64,000 bases of DNA from Hofstenia miamia (lineage: Eukaryota; Xenacoelomorpha; Acoela; Hofsteniidae), in the NCBI GenBank assembly GCA_900660155.1, contig CABFPE010000272.1, positions 456,407 through 520,406 of the forward strand. Reading direction: 5' to 3'. Under the pieces are notes generated by a model. The model did not search any database. It had not been told where the DNA came from and saw only the letters and a program-made list of their open reading frames with translations. Positions 54,310 to 64,000 of this stretch are shown one piece after another. Both the position numbers and the translations under genes were made by a program. The first letter of the stretch is position 1; the number at the start of each line of letters is the position of its first letter.

Positions 54310-56053
54310 TTTAAATGGCTCTCGGTTTCTGTCAAGTCTACCAATAAGGTATCGGAAGAAGAGGCCATCAGTGGCTTGTCAACTACAAAACCCTCACCTT
54401 CAGCAACTATCTGAATCTTCGCTTTACAATTTGATTTGAAATGCCCCTTTTCACCACAACAGAAACACCTGACTGAAGACATGTCGAACTCCTTCTTTAG
54501 AATGGTCTTTTTAGTCTGCTCTACTTTTCCAGTGGTGCCAGAGAGCTCGTAGAGATCCTTATCAATTCGATTGGAATTATAGATCATGTTGACTATGCTA
54601 ATAGCTTTTCTTATAATCTCATGCAAATTTTCTTCTGGATCACATTTCATTTCCAGGCGACTATGGATTGAAGGAGGGAATCCTCGGCAGATATACAAGA
54701 AAAGATCATGCCTGGAGTACTCAGGAGACAGACTACTCAATCTAAAAAGTCTTTCAACCTGTGTGATGTAATTTCGAATATCGTCTCCTCACTTAAAAGA
54801 CATATCGCAAAGCAGCGTTTTGTACTGATGTTTTATATGAGGAGCCTTGTAGTGATCCTCAAAAAATCCTACTAATAATTGATAATCAGTCTTGATGTTT
54901 TGATCCAGCATCATGTATTGATTATAGGCAAGCCCACTCAAGTACAGTGGGAATTGTGACACGGCATCCTCTTGAGAGGTTTTGTATTGCTTCATATGGA
55001 GTTTGAATAGGAAAAACCATTCTTCAAAAGATTGTGAGACTGCATCAATCTGTCCCGTGAACTTGGGTAAAACTGAGTGCTTACTGTGAACCGGTATTTG
55101 TCCAGGGGTCTTGACAGGAAGAATCAAACGACGAAATCAGGGTCTCTGATCTGAGGTACTACCATTGACTGGACTCAAGGCATCAGACATATGTTACTTT
55201 GAGCTAGTATGTGCAGAAACACAAGGTGGTGGCTGCATGGGACTGGTCAGAATGCACTCTCGATCTCTGTTAGGAGTAGCAATGGTGGCAATAGATGCTT
55301 GTGTAAACGTGGGAGTAGAAGACACAAACGGATTTACGCATGACGACACTGATGGAGGAGGAACCATATTTCTACTTTTGTCATGCTGAGAAGGTGTAGG
55401 AACATTCAAAGGAACATGGGTTCCACCACCTCGAATCATCTGAGCAAATTTCTCAGTTATTTTATCAGCAAAATCCCCTAACACTTCATTTAATGTCACA
55501 TGCGTAACGAATTCATCAACTGGGAGCTTCATAAGGTTAGCTTCTTCCAACTTGGCCATTTGAGTTTTTAACTCGTGAATTTGTAATTCCAAAGCAACAG
55601 TTAATTCTAGCATTCTCATTTCCATCTTCTGGTACACAACATGTTGAGTATTCAGTTCAGCTTGAAGAGACTTGACCTGGCGCTCACTGTCCATTCTCAT
55701 AGCAACTTGCTGCGACAAAGCATCCTTCAAATGCTCGATTTCCATCTGTTGAGTATCACAACGGGGCAAAGAATTCATTATGTTGTGAACATGATGATCG
55801 GGACGAAACGGAATAGGAGGAGCATTTTGTGTATTCAAGACTCTGTGAAGCCGTCGCTGAACATTGGGGCTAATGGTCCCAGATGATCTTGACGTTGAGA
55901 CAACGTTTGGGTAGGAAAAGTCAGAGGGCAGAAATTATTTAACAATGATCCAACGGTGCAAGGGGCAACGTCCTGGTTGCCAATGCTTACACAGGGGACA
56001 CTCGGAGGAGTCCCAAAAGTAGGAGAATAAGTAACTGTATGATTTGAATCCAT
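54306..56053 (-). pseudogene. Element 1 gag region (fossil)
   Basis: Gag of a gypsy element. The N-terminal part (from MDSNHTVTYSP near 56053) is followed by a coiled-coil-like segment in 55194-55838 and the capsid-type core in 54789-55127 (EEWFFLFKLHMKQYK, YNQYMMLDQNIKTDYQLL). The C-terminal part at 54306-54740 has a CCHC knuckle (CFCCGEKGHFKSNC). Related gag segments occur in elements 2 and 3. The region is carried in several open stretches rather than one. Confidence 0.8.
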
Positions 56054-56473
56054 TAATCTACAAGAAAAGTAACAAGAAATAACAACTATAATAACAGACA
56101 CTTGGGAGCACTTCCCAACCACAGAAGAAACACACAGCTCCTAGAAATCACAGAATCCAAACCCAAATGTGGGATTACAGCAGCAATTGGTAATAAATCC
56201 AACACATAAAGCACTGAGACAAAAACAGAATTGTAACAGGTAAAACACAAACTTACACCAAGCAGAACACTTAAAAGAAAAATCAGAAAAATCGTGATTG
56301 CCCTCCCAATTGAGAGAAGAAGGATCCGTGTACATCAGTTGGTAGATTTGCACTGAAATCCAATTGCCGTCAGGGGAAACAACTATCCCAGCTGACAAAC
56401 ACCAAAACTAAGCCGAAAACCAAATCCAAACCATCAAAAGAGACAACCGAGAATATGTTGTTATCACGTCAGC

Positions 56474-56491
56474 GTCCTGTCACGGTCGCCA
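56474..56491 (-). promoter_or_regulatory. Element 1 primer-binding site
   Basis: Directly inside the 5' LTR, on the minus strand TGGCGACCGTGACAGGAC, the usual TGG-starting site for a tRNA primer. I do not assign the tRNA. Confidence 0.75.
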
Positions 56492-57422
56492 TGTAGAATC
56501 GTGGGCTGTAATTATACTAGAAACTCATTGACTCTGCAGAAGGTTTAACATAGAAACGACAGCCCCGATTCTGGGAGAAACAGGTAAATAGAAAATAAAC
56601 TCATATAAACATTGGTAATTCATCCAAGTATTTGATACTTTAGGTATTTTGTTCCAAGATGACCAACTAACATGGCTTCCAGCCGAAGCGGAATCTTTAG
56701 AAACAGTTTAGTGCTCGACTAGTGCATGGTGCTACCCTATTTGTCTCACTTAATAATTTCTATCTCATAGTAAAGTAAACATCTCATTTTCATTGTTAGT
56801 TCTCAGCTCACTAAATAATAGTCTGTAATTACCAGACATTCGTGCTAGCCAACGGCATGGTATCATCACAGTGTATTCAAAATATAAGTGCATGTACGTG
56901 TTGAATCAAACGAGAGGTTTATTATTTCCTTAACTGTACCCGTATCCGTAACCTAATGAGTCCACAATTTGGGCTGGGAAGATCTAATGATTGCCAGGAG
57001 CTACGTGTCGCCCTGTGCCTTCAGCAAGCACCCCCAAATTGTTGCCGAGCTTAAGCAATTATTTTCATAATTAAAATATACCAAGTAAAGTAACGGAGAG
57101 AACAGTAATTGAAGCTAGATAAAATCTATTAACATTTCTCAACAACGTTTCTCATTTTATACAAGGTTACAACAATAAATAACTACCTGTCTTAGTTTAC
57201 AATCACAGTTAATCATTCGTTGTTCATGTTATTATTTTCCCTCGCAAATCAAATTCAATTTGAGCAACACATTTAGCACCATCGAGGGGACATGAGTTCT
57301 TTTCGTAAACCTGTGCTTGAAATAACGAAAATAAAATAATGCTGACGTCATATTGACATTAATACAAAACAAAATAAAATCAACTAAATAATAATCACGA
57401 AATTTCCCCGAGTGACTCTACA
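56492..57422 (-). repeat. Element 1, 5' LTR
   Basis: 931 bp, about 96% identical to the 3' LTR. The primer-binding site abuts it on the left. Confidence 0.93.
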
Positions 57423-57560
57423 ATAGCTTGGCAGAACAGTGAAATAGTCAGGATTGAGATGCAATCTCCCAGAGTGGTGAGTGATTGTAAAAGAGAAGTC
57501 ATTAAGGTATTCCAATCATTGGGTGATGATGTTGGACTTGTTGCTGGAAATTTTTTTTAG

Positions 57561-59665
57561 TCATGCTAGGGCAGAGTTGTTGGTGTGCACAACAAATTGG
57601 AGGCCAAGAATAAAGAAACTAAACTTCTTTAGACTCTCAACAAGCACCAGCATTTCTGATTTCATAGCTTTGTAGTTCAGTTCAGCATTGTGGAGCTTAT
57701 GGCTGAAATATTGTACAGGACATTCCTGACCATTGATCATTTGGCTGAGTACACCACTGATAGCAACTGAACTCGCATCACAGTTGACGATGAATTCTCT
57801 TGTATAATCTGGTGTGTTCAGACTGGGGATCCATTTGAGCTCTTGCTTCACAGCATCCAGCTCTTCTTGTTTTGCCCAAGTCCAACAAAATTCAGTATTC
57901 TTTCATAGTAAATTAGAGATGTTCTTGGTTCAGTTGGCTAATTCAGAAATGAAGGAGCCATAGTAGTTAATAAAGCCCATCAGGCATTGGACATCCTTAT
58001 GCAAGAATGGAGTCTCAATTCAATCTAGATGGTCTTTCACATCATTTTTGATAGATATCCTTCCGGGTTCAATTAACCTACCTAAGAAGGTAACTCAGGC
58101 AAAATGAGTGAACACTTGTTTCCATTTACCCAGAGTCCAGAGTCATAGAGGATCTTCAATGTGCCACCCAGTTTATCTAAGTGATCAGAGAATGTGTGTC
58201 CAGCAATGAGAATATTGTCCATGTATGTGGTGATCCCAAGTTTGAGAACATTGGCGCCATTCTGTAGCACACACATAACATAATGCTGAAATGTGGCCAG
58301 AGCATTGCAGGGCCCAAAGGCCATGTACTTCCACTTGAAGAGGCTGTAAGGTATAATAAAAGCAGTTTTTGGAATGTCAGCAGTTTTCATTGGTATCTGC
58401 CAATAGGCTTTACAGAGATCCAAGCATGAAAATAATTTGTACTGGCTGGCATCATAGAATAAATCATCAATGTGAGGTAACAGATATGCATCCTTTACTG
58501 TAATATCATTGAGACGTTGGAAATCAATGCATAGGCATACTTCTCTCCTTGGTGAATGAACACTGTAGGTGCAGCATACAGACTATTACTATTCTGTATA
58601 ATCCCACTTTCAATGAGATCACTGAGGATCTGTTCATAATCCTTTCTTAGATTCTCAGGTACCCTCTGAACTGGCAACTGAATGGTTCAATCACTCTTTG
58701 TCTCAATTGCATGTTGTTCCCCAATGGCCTTTCCAACACTGATTGTTTCATAATTAAACACATTGTGATGTTGGCATAAGAGGGCAGAGAGTGTGTCACA
58801 TTCCTGTGGACTCAGGTGTTCATGAGTTTTCTCACTTACAACTGGGATCCAGACTGGATCACTTGGCTGACTGAGATTGTGAATCACAGTAAGAATGGGC
58901 AGACAGGCTGCAGCTCTAGGTTTGAGTCAGACCAGTGTAGCAACAACAGATGTCTTTGTAGGATCCATACTGATCAGGTGGGCAGAGCTATTAAGTACAG
59001 TGACTTAAGTCTTTCCACAAGGAACATGACAAAGATCCAAAGAAAGATGCAAACCACAGAGGCATTTTCCCCTTTGTTCAGAAGTCATGACATCCCCCTC
59101 ATAAGGAGAGCTCATAGTGATGGCAACTTGTTGCCAGTGCCATGGTTCCACAATGATTGTATCTGTGAAAGTTAACAAGATATCTTGGTTACAGATGGTA
59201 ATCAGTTCCACAAATAGAGAGAGTGTTGGTTCCATAATAAATTACGCACGAATTTCTCTCAAGGAGGTCATTCCCAAGGATAACATCATACAGTAGAGGC
59301 TGATTGCAGGTGTTGACCACAATAAGGTCCACATGAAAACATTCCTGATGGATGTGTAACTCGAGATTGTTAATCTGGCCCTTCAGTGAAATAGTATTCC
59401 CTGAAGCATCTAGTAAACAAGCTGTTGAAGGTAACAGATCTTCTCTCTGTAGGCAAAGCTTGTTGCAACAGGTGTCACTAATGATGGATACAGAAGCTCC
59501 TGTATTGATGGTGGCATTAATTAGTAATCCATTCATGTCTGCAGGGATGACGTTAGTGTGAAGCAACAAAGTTATCACCAAAACATCATGTGCACTGTTT
59601 TCAGGAGGCAGTGCTCCAACTAATTTAAATGGTTGACAGACTTGACCAGGGTGTTGGCAGTACAT
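57561..59665 (-). pseudogene. Element 2 protease, RT and RNase H (fossil)
   Basis: Protease with NTGASVSIISD and DVILGNDLLE (59189-59665). RT segments at 58495-58677 and 58082-58423 (MDLCKAYWQIPMKTADIPK and TTYMDNILIAG at the active-site position). RNase H-like part at 57561-57851 (VQYFSHKLHNAELNYKAM, TNNSALA). Parallel to element 1 pol but heavily broken. Confidence 0.82.
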
Positions 59666-61260
59666 GCTTCAAAGGAAGGTTCATTGATGATGATACCATC
59701 CCCATCTGCAATTAGGTGGATAACAGGCCCACTCTGGGTACACATGTGTGTAGACTGTCTTTCAGTGTCAGTCTTTTTCTGCACTGCAGCAAAACTTGAA
59801 GAAGTTAAAGATTTTGTGGTGGATTGACCTGTCTTCAGGTCGCCAGCATCTCTTTCAATGTGTGTAGTGTTTTGTAGCATGTAAACAATGCTAATTGCCT
59901 TCTTAATAATAGAGTTTAAATCATCTTCCAGATCACATTTAAGTTTGAGGCAGTTCCTGATGGTAGAAGGAAATCCCTGACAAATGTAAGAGAAGAGATC
60001 ATGTCTCAAGTATTCAGGAGTTAGTTTGCTGAGTCAAAAGAGTCTATCAACTTGCATTATGTAGGTTCTCACATTGTCTCCCTTCTTGAAGGAAAGATCA
60101 CATAAGAGCATCTTATACTGCTGTTTGATGTGAGGTGCTTTGTAGTGGTCTTTAAAGTGACCAATGAGTAACTGGTAATTTGTCTTAACTTCCCTATCCA
60201 GCATCATGTACTGATTGCATGTGAGGCATTGAAGGAACATGGGAAATTGTGTTGCAGCAGCATCCTGAGTGGTTTTATACTGCTTCATAGTTAACTTGAA
60301 CAGAAAGAGCCACTTGTTGAATGACAGTGAGATTTCATTAATTTTGCCAGTAAATATAGGCAGTACTGAGTGTCTATTAAAGAGATTTGATTGTTTGTGC
60401 ACTAGTGCTTCAGTGGACAGAATAGATTGAGTGAAGCATGGCCCATGAGTTGTTGTAGATCCAATAGGGTCATTCAGAGGAGAAGGTGCACCAATCATAG
60501 TAGTGGGGGTGACTGAGACATTCATGGGTGGCAAGGCACAACTTTTACACTCAGGGTACAAGAGCTTGGCATAGCTACTGTAGTTTGTATTGCGACTTGA
60601 GAAAGGGTAGATTGAGTGAAGGTAGGTGCTCCACTTGTAAAAGAGGTAATGGGGGTAACAAATGGTGGCGTCACAGGGGACTGCATTGGTGCTGACAAAG
60701 CATTTGAAAGGTGGGCAGACATTGCCTGTGAAATGATTGTTGAGAACTTATCTGAAAGAGCATCAACAGCTTTATCCAAAAGAGTGTGAGTTACATATTC
60801 AGGTTCTTCTGGGGGAGTTGGAGGAGCTTGCAGGAAGGCTTCCTGAATTTGCATCTCCAAGGCTGAGATTGAGTTGCTTAGGCATCTCTCAAACTGCCAA
60901 GCAGTGGTGGCTGGTTGTCTCACTTCAGCTTGTAGGGTGTCAAAGCAGGCTTCACAGTAACGACGCTGTGAGATTTGTTCAGCTAGGGCTTTTCTGATTT
61001 GTTGAACCTCAAGTGTTCACAACTCAGAATGAGGGGATGGTGGAGTATAAATGAGAAATGGATTCAACTGAGTAGCAGGGATGGGGGTTTCTTTCAACAA
61101 ACTTCAGATGGTGTGGATACACTAAAATGGGTTTAGTAGGAGTAGGAGTTGGTAAAACAACAACAGAATTAAGTCCAGCAGTGCAAGGGACAGCATCCAA
61201 GCTGCCAGTGCTCACACAGGGGAAACCCTGAGTGGGAGTTCCATTACTAGAATTAGAAAA
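59620..61260 (-). pseudogene. Element 2 gag region (fossil)
   Basis: Similar in order and motifs to element 1 gag: an N-terminal part with CVSTGSLDAVPCTAGL near 61200, and a core with NKWLFLFKLTMKQYK and NQYMMLDREVKTNYQLL in 60034-60561. The C-terminal part is in 59620-60009. Broken in several places. Confidence 0.78.
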
Positions 61261-61802
61261 ATCCATGTTCATAAGAACAAAAGAATAAACAAGCAAGTAA
61301 GGTAAAGTAAGAGAAAAAAGGTTCCAATAGCAATTCCAATAATGTAGGAGAAACATCCAACTTTGTCAGAGAAATAAATGCACTTGACAGATGGTAGCAG
61401 GGCATACATACACAATCCAAATTCTAGAAAAATGAGACTAACCAAAATAGCACTAAGAACAGTAAGAATAGAATCAGAGCTTGGTGATGGCATCAGATCA
61501 CAGAGTTGGCAAATGTAATATTACATACAAGGTAAGTTGCACATCAATGGGTGGTGAAATAGATATGTGGTCAGAAGAAATCCATCCTAGCTGACTCACA
61601 CCCAGTAGAATATGAAACCAAATACAGTAAAGAAACATCATAACAGTTCTGTTTCACTTCACAATCACCATGTGAAAAATGGGCGACCACTTCACAACTG
61701 GAGTACATCTCTGAACATTGATCCAACTGCACACAGTAACATAATGGAGTAGATAGCTTAACTGACACTCCAGAGTGTCCAAGAATCATGTCAGGATCAC
61801 CA

Positions 61803-62690
61803 TGTAGAATTGCGGGGTGCTTCTAGCAGCTCAAGCAGTACAAAGGTTGCAGAAGATTACCACCACTGAGAGCAACCCAATCTCTAACAAAACAAATGAA
61901 GATTGGTAATTCAGCAATTTTATTGTAGTAATTCCAAGATGGCTAAAGTAGCGACCAATTCACATGGCATCATGCTGAAGCCAAGCCTTTAGAATCCATC
62001 CTTACAAATCCAGGGTGCTAATTGTGTGTCTCTAGTTTTAATTTCTAGCTCAATACAAATAATTTATCTCAGGGTTTATCTACTCAGTTCATGTAATAAG
62101 ATAGTAATAAACATGTAGTTGCCATGTATTCATGTTTGCCAGCTGCATAGTATATTCAAGGTGTGTTCTAATTTGTGCATGTTTGATCCATAGGTAGTAG
62201 TTCTTTTATTTCCTATCCCTATGCATAGCCCTAAAGCAACCACAATATAGGCTCACATCTGTCAAGAGGCGAGTTATCGCCCCAGGCACAGCAAAGTTCT
62301 CCTACATTATTGCTGGATCTTACAATTTCATTATTATAAAATTCATACCAGAGCCAAAATGGTTAATGAAATATAATAGAAATAAAAACAAATGGTATCC
62401 ATTGAGAACAAAATTTATTTGACCTTTGCTTACAATCATATGCCCTATTTATACAAAAGTAGGTAAATATTTACTGTTCTTTACAAAAGTTAGTTTCCCT
62501 CACAGATTAACTGAGCAATTACATGTAATACAAAATCTCTCCAAGGGGACAATCTATAAGTTCAAAACTTAGGCTTGAAATAATCAAGAATTAACAAAAT
62601 TATCAATTCATTAACAAAATAGCACCAAATTAATTTTAGAGTGCCCTAAAAATTAAAGTAAAACAAAACGAGGCCCTGAGTGACTCTACA
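61803..62690 (-). repeat. Element 2, 5' LTR
   Basis: About 888 bp with the same TGTAGA...TCTACA ends as element 1 and scattered similarity to its LTR. It abuts the primer-binding site TGGTGATCCTGACATG (61787-61802, minus strand). Confidence 0.85.
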
Positions 62691-64000
62691 ATTGTTCATA
62701 TGACAGTGTAGCCCAAATTGTGGACTGCTTTAACTTACAGCTATTGATATGTGTAGGCTATAAGAAATTGGCAACATCAACATGGTAAATTGAATGCAAC
62801 ATGAACATGAACATAATTATTACACTGTGGTTAAATCAGGCCTGTGGGCTAGCATAAATGCATGGCAATTACATGCTATTTATATATTGGTATTGAGACT
62901 GTATATTAAGCTAGATAATAAGTTGTGAGACACATAGTTCAGCACTGCATGAACAAGTTTTCAAACCTCCCCTATTGGATATTGCTTTGGCATGATGATA
63001 TGTAAATTGGTTATTTTGGATGTTTGTTTCTTTTACTGTTTATGATCTAAGCAGTTACTTGTATGAAGATAAATTACAGATGTTTCTTTATTATTTGGAA
63101 TGTGTTAGAATCAGGGTTGGTCTAGTTAATGTTCACCTAAGCAACCCAGTGATTCTACATGGTGACCCTGACATGATCCTGAATGGTTATCAGGCCAGGA
63201 AGAATTTTCTTCTGATCCACTTTCAGATTCATTTGGAAGGAGAGCCAACACTTTGCCTAAAGGTAGTTCTTAACTTGTATTGATATTTGTCATTCTTATT
63301 TGTTTCTATTTTCTACATTTTTAGAACTAATTGCATGTTGGATTCATAGCAAAACCCTTGTGAAGTTGCCTACCACGTTACTCAACTGTCTTTTTGCTTT
63401 TGTTGTTCTTATTTCTTTGGAGGTTCTCCTTAGTTATTATGGAATCTTTTTGTTTTACAAATGGCTTGTTTTACTAATCCTAATGTTTGTTCTAATGTTG
63501 AGACTCTGTTGAGGAACTCTCCAAGTGCAAGCATTGGTAGCCAGGATGCTACTTCTTGCATTGTTTTACTTTTAGTTAATCTGTTGTTACCTACTTCCCC
63601 CAGTTCTTCTCCAAGGTGAATTTGGAATACTGCCACTGCTCTGTATATCCCTTCTCATCCCAGCACTCTGAGACAAGCCCCTGTTCCGATCTGGGATCAT
63701 CAGCAATCAGAACTGGAACATTTGAGAGAGTCCCTGTCTAAACCATTGGAGTTGCAGAGGGAAGACCAGCAGTATATCAAAACATTACAAGAAGAGTTGT
63801 TGCATATAAATCTGCAGCATCAGCAGTTGGAACAGAAAATGCACAAAGCTATTACTTCTTTACAGATCCAGATTAAATGCTGATTCTCCTTTCACTGAGA
63901 AAGTTGTATAGATTTACAATAATTGCATGTACATCATTGGAATGATGTAGTTATACAATAGTCATATTTAGTTGATTCATAAAATTATATTGATTGCAAA
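62691..64000 (+). mobile_element. Ty3/gypsy element 3, plus strand, partial (fossil)
   Basis: The second half of an LTR (62691-63159, ending GATTCTACA) is followed by a primer-binding site TGGTGACCCTGACATGAT (63160-63177) and a gag-like start at about 63465-63880. There SASIGSQDATSCIV resembles the gag start of elements 1 and 2 (SIGNQDVAPCTV), and a coiled-coil-like QREDQQYIKTLQEELLHIN follows. The LTR stretch GCCCAAATTGTGGAC matches, inverted, the middle of element 1's LTR, so the first half of this LTR was displaced by the insertion of element 2. It runs off the window and is broken. Confidence 0.75.

Larger units (their letters stand above)
46173..57422 (-). mobile_element. Ty3/gypsy LTR retrotransposon, element 1 (full length, with broken parts)
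   Basis: Fossil element with two 931-bp LTRs (46173-47103 and 56492-57422) bounded by TGTAGA...TCTACA and flanked by a 4-bp repeat ATAG (46169-46172, 57423-57426). Order on the minus strand: 5' LTR, primer-binding site, gag, protease-RT-RNase H, integrase, a long extra 3' region, polypurine tract, 3' LTR. The LTRs have about 34 differences by eye and no indels (about 3.7%), so it is a moderately old insertion. Much of pol is still open; a handful of breaks are visible elsewhere. It sits in the pol of a related element (57423-62690). Confidence 0.93.
57423..62690 (-). mobile_element. Ty3/gypsy element 2, older, left part lost (fossil)
   Basis: Related to element 1 but distinct. From right to left: 5' LTR (61803-62690), primer-binding site, gag (about 59620-61260), protease (59189-59665), RT (about 58000-58887) and RNase H (57561-57851), ending where element 1 inserted. 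Its integrase side and 3' LTR are not found to the left of element 1. Frames are broken many times, clearly more than in element 1, so it is older. Its LTR inserted into the LTR of element 3. Confidence 0.88.

Overview
The window is AT-rich animal nuclear DNA, most likely from an invertebrate. The evidence is spliced exons with GT..AG borders, CR1/Jockey-type LINEs, a Penelope-like element, hAT and Tc1 DNA transposons and nested Ty3/gypsy elements; there are no operons or bacterial signals. I cannot name the species. It is a scaffold with three gaps of exactly 1000 N (7504-8503, 23351-24350, 44234-45233) and four single-N joins (15037, 15101, 15455, 25026). Part of the apparent repetition is assembly artefact.

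Only one host gene is recognised. It is a minus-strand homologue of Salvador (SAV1), the WW/SARAH scaffold of the Hippo pathway, spread over 5111-35831. Its exons are 35502-35831 (upstream low-complexity part), 35400-35457 and 31042-31125 (the two halves of a WW domain), 30886-30971 and 12364-12480 (phase-compatible linker exons), and 5111-5278 (SARAH domain and stop). Two introns are only 44 and 70 bp. The others are 4-18 kb and packed with transposons. The 5' exon(s) and one exon before the SARAH exon were not found.

Layout: 1-7193 is repeated without indels at 36719-43911. It holds a dead CR1-like LINE, the SARAH exon and a hAT remnant, and both copies run into the left end of a Tc1 transposon and then a gap. 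8504-21297 is a retrotransposon graveyard: Penelope-like remnant (8570-9790, -), LINE fragment (9867-11330, +), a LINE with ORF1 and ORF2 (about 13200-17045, -, containing a 495-bp gap-fill artefact), and two more LINEs (17150-19320 and about 19430-21297, both +). 22748-23350 recurs at 45235-45795. 24351-26028 carries the right half of a Tc1 element, with its tail printed twice. 27590-28960 and 32849-34561 are hAT remnants (the second has both ends and an 8-bp target duplication). 32559-32769 is a TA-flanked MITE.

The right third (about 46.2-64 kb) is a three-level nest of related Ty3/gypsy elements. Element 1 (46173-57422, minus, two 931-bp LTRs differing by about 3.7%) sits in the pol of element 2 (57423-62690, minus). 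Element 2 sits in an LTR of element 3 (62691 to beyond the window, plus). Element 1 carries about 3.4 kb between integrase and its 3' LTR, with reading frames that do not look like a usual envelope. No CRISPR array, rRNA or tRNA gene was seen.
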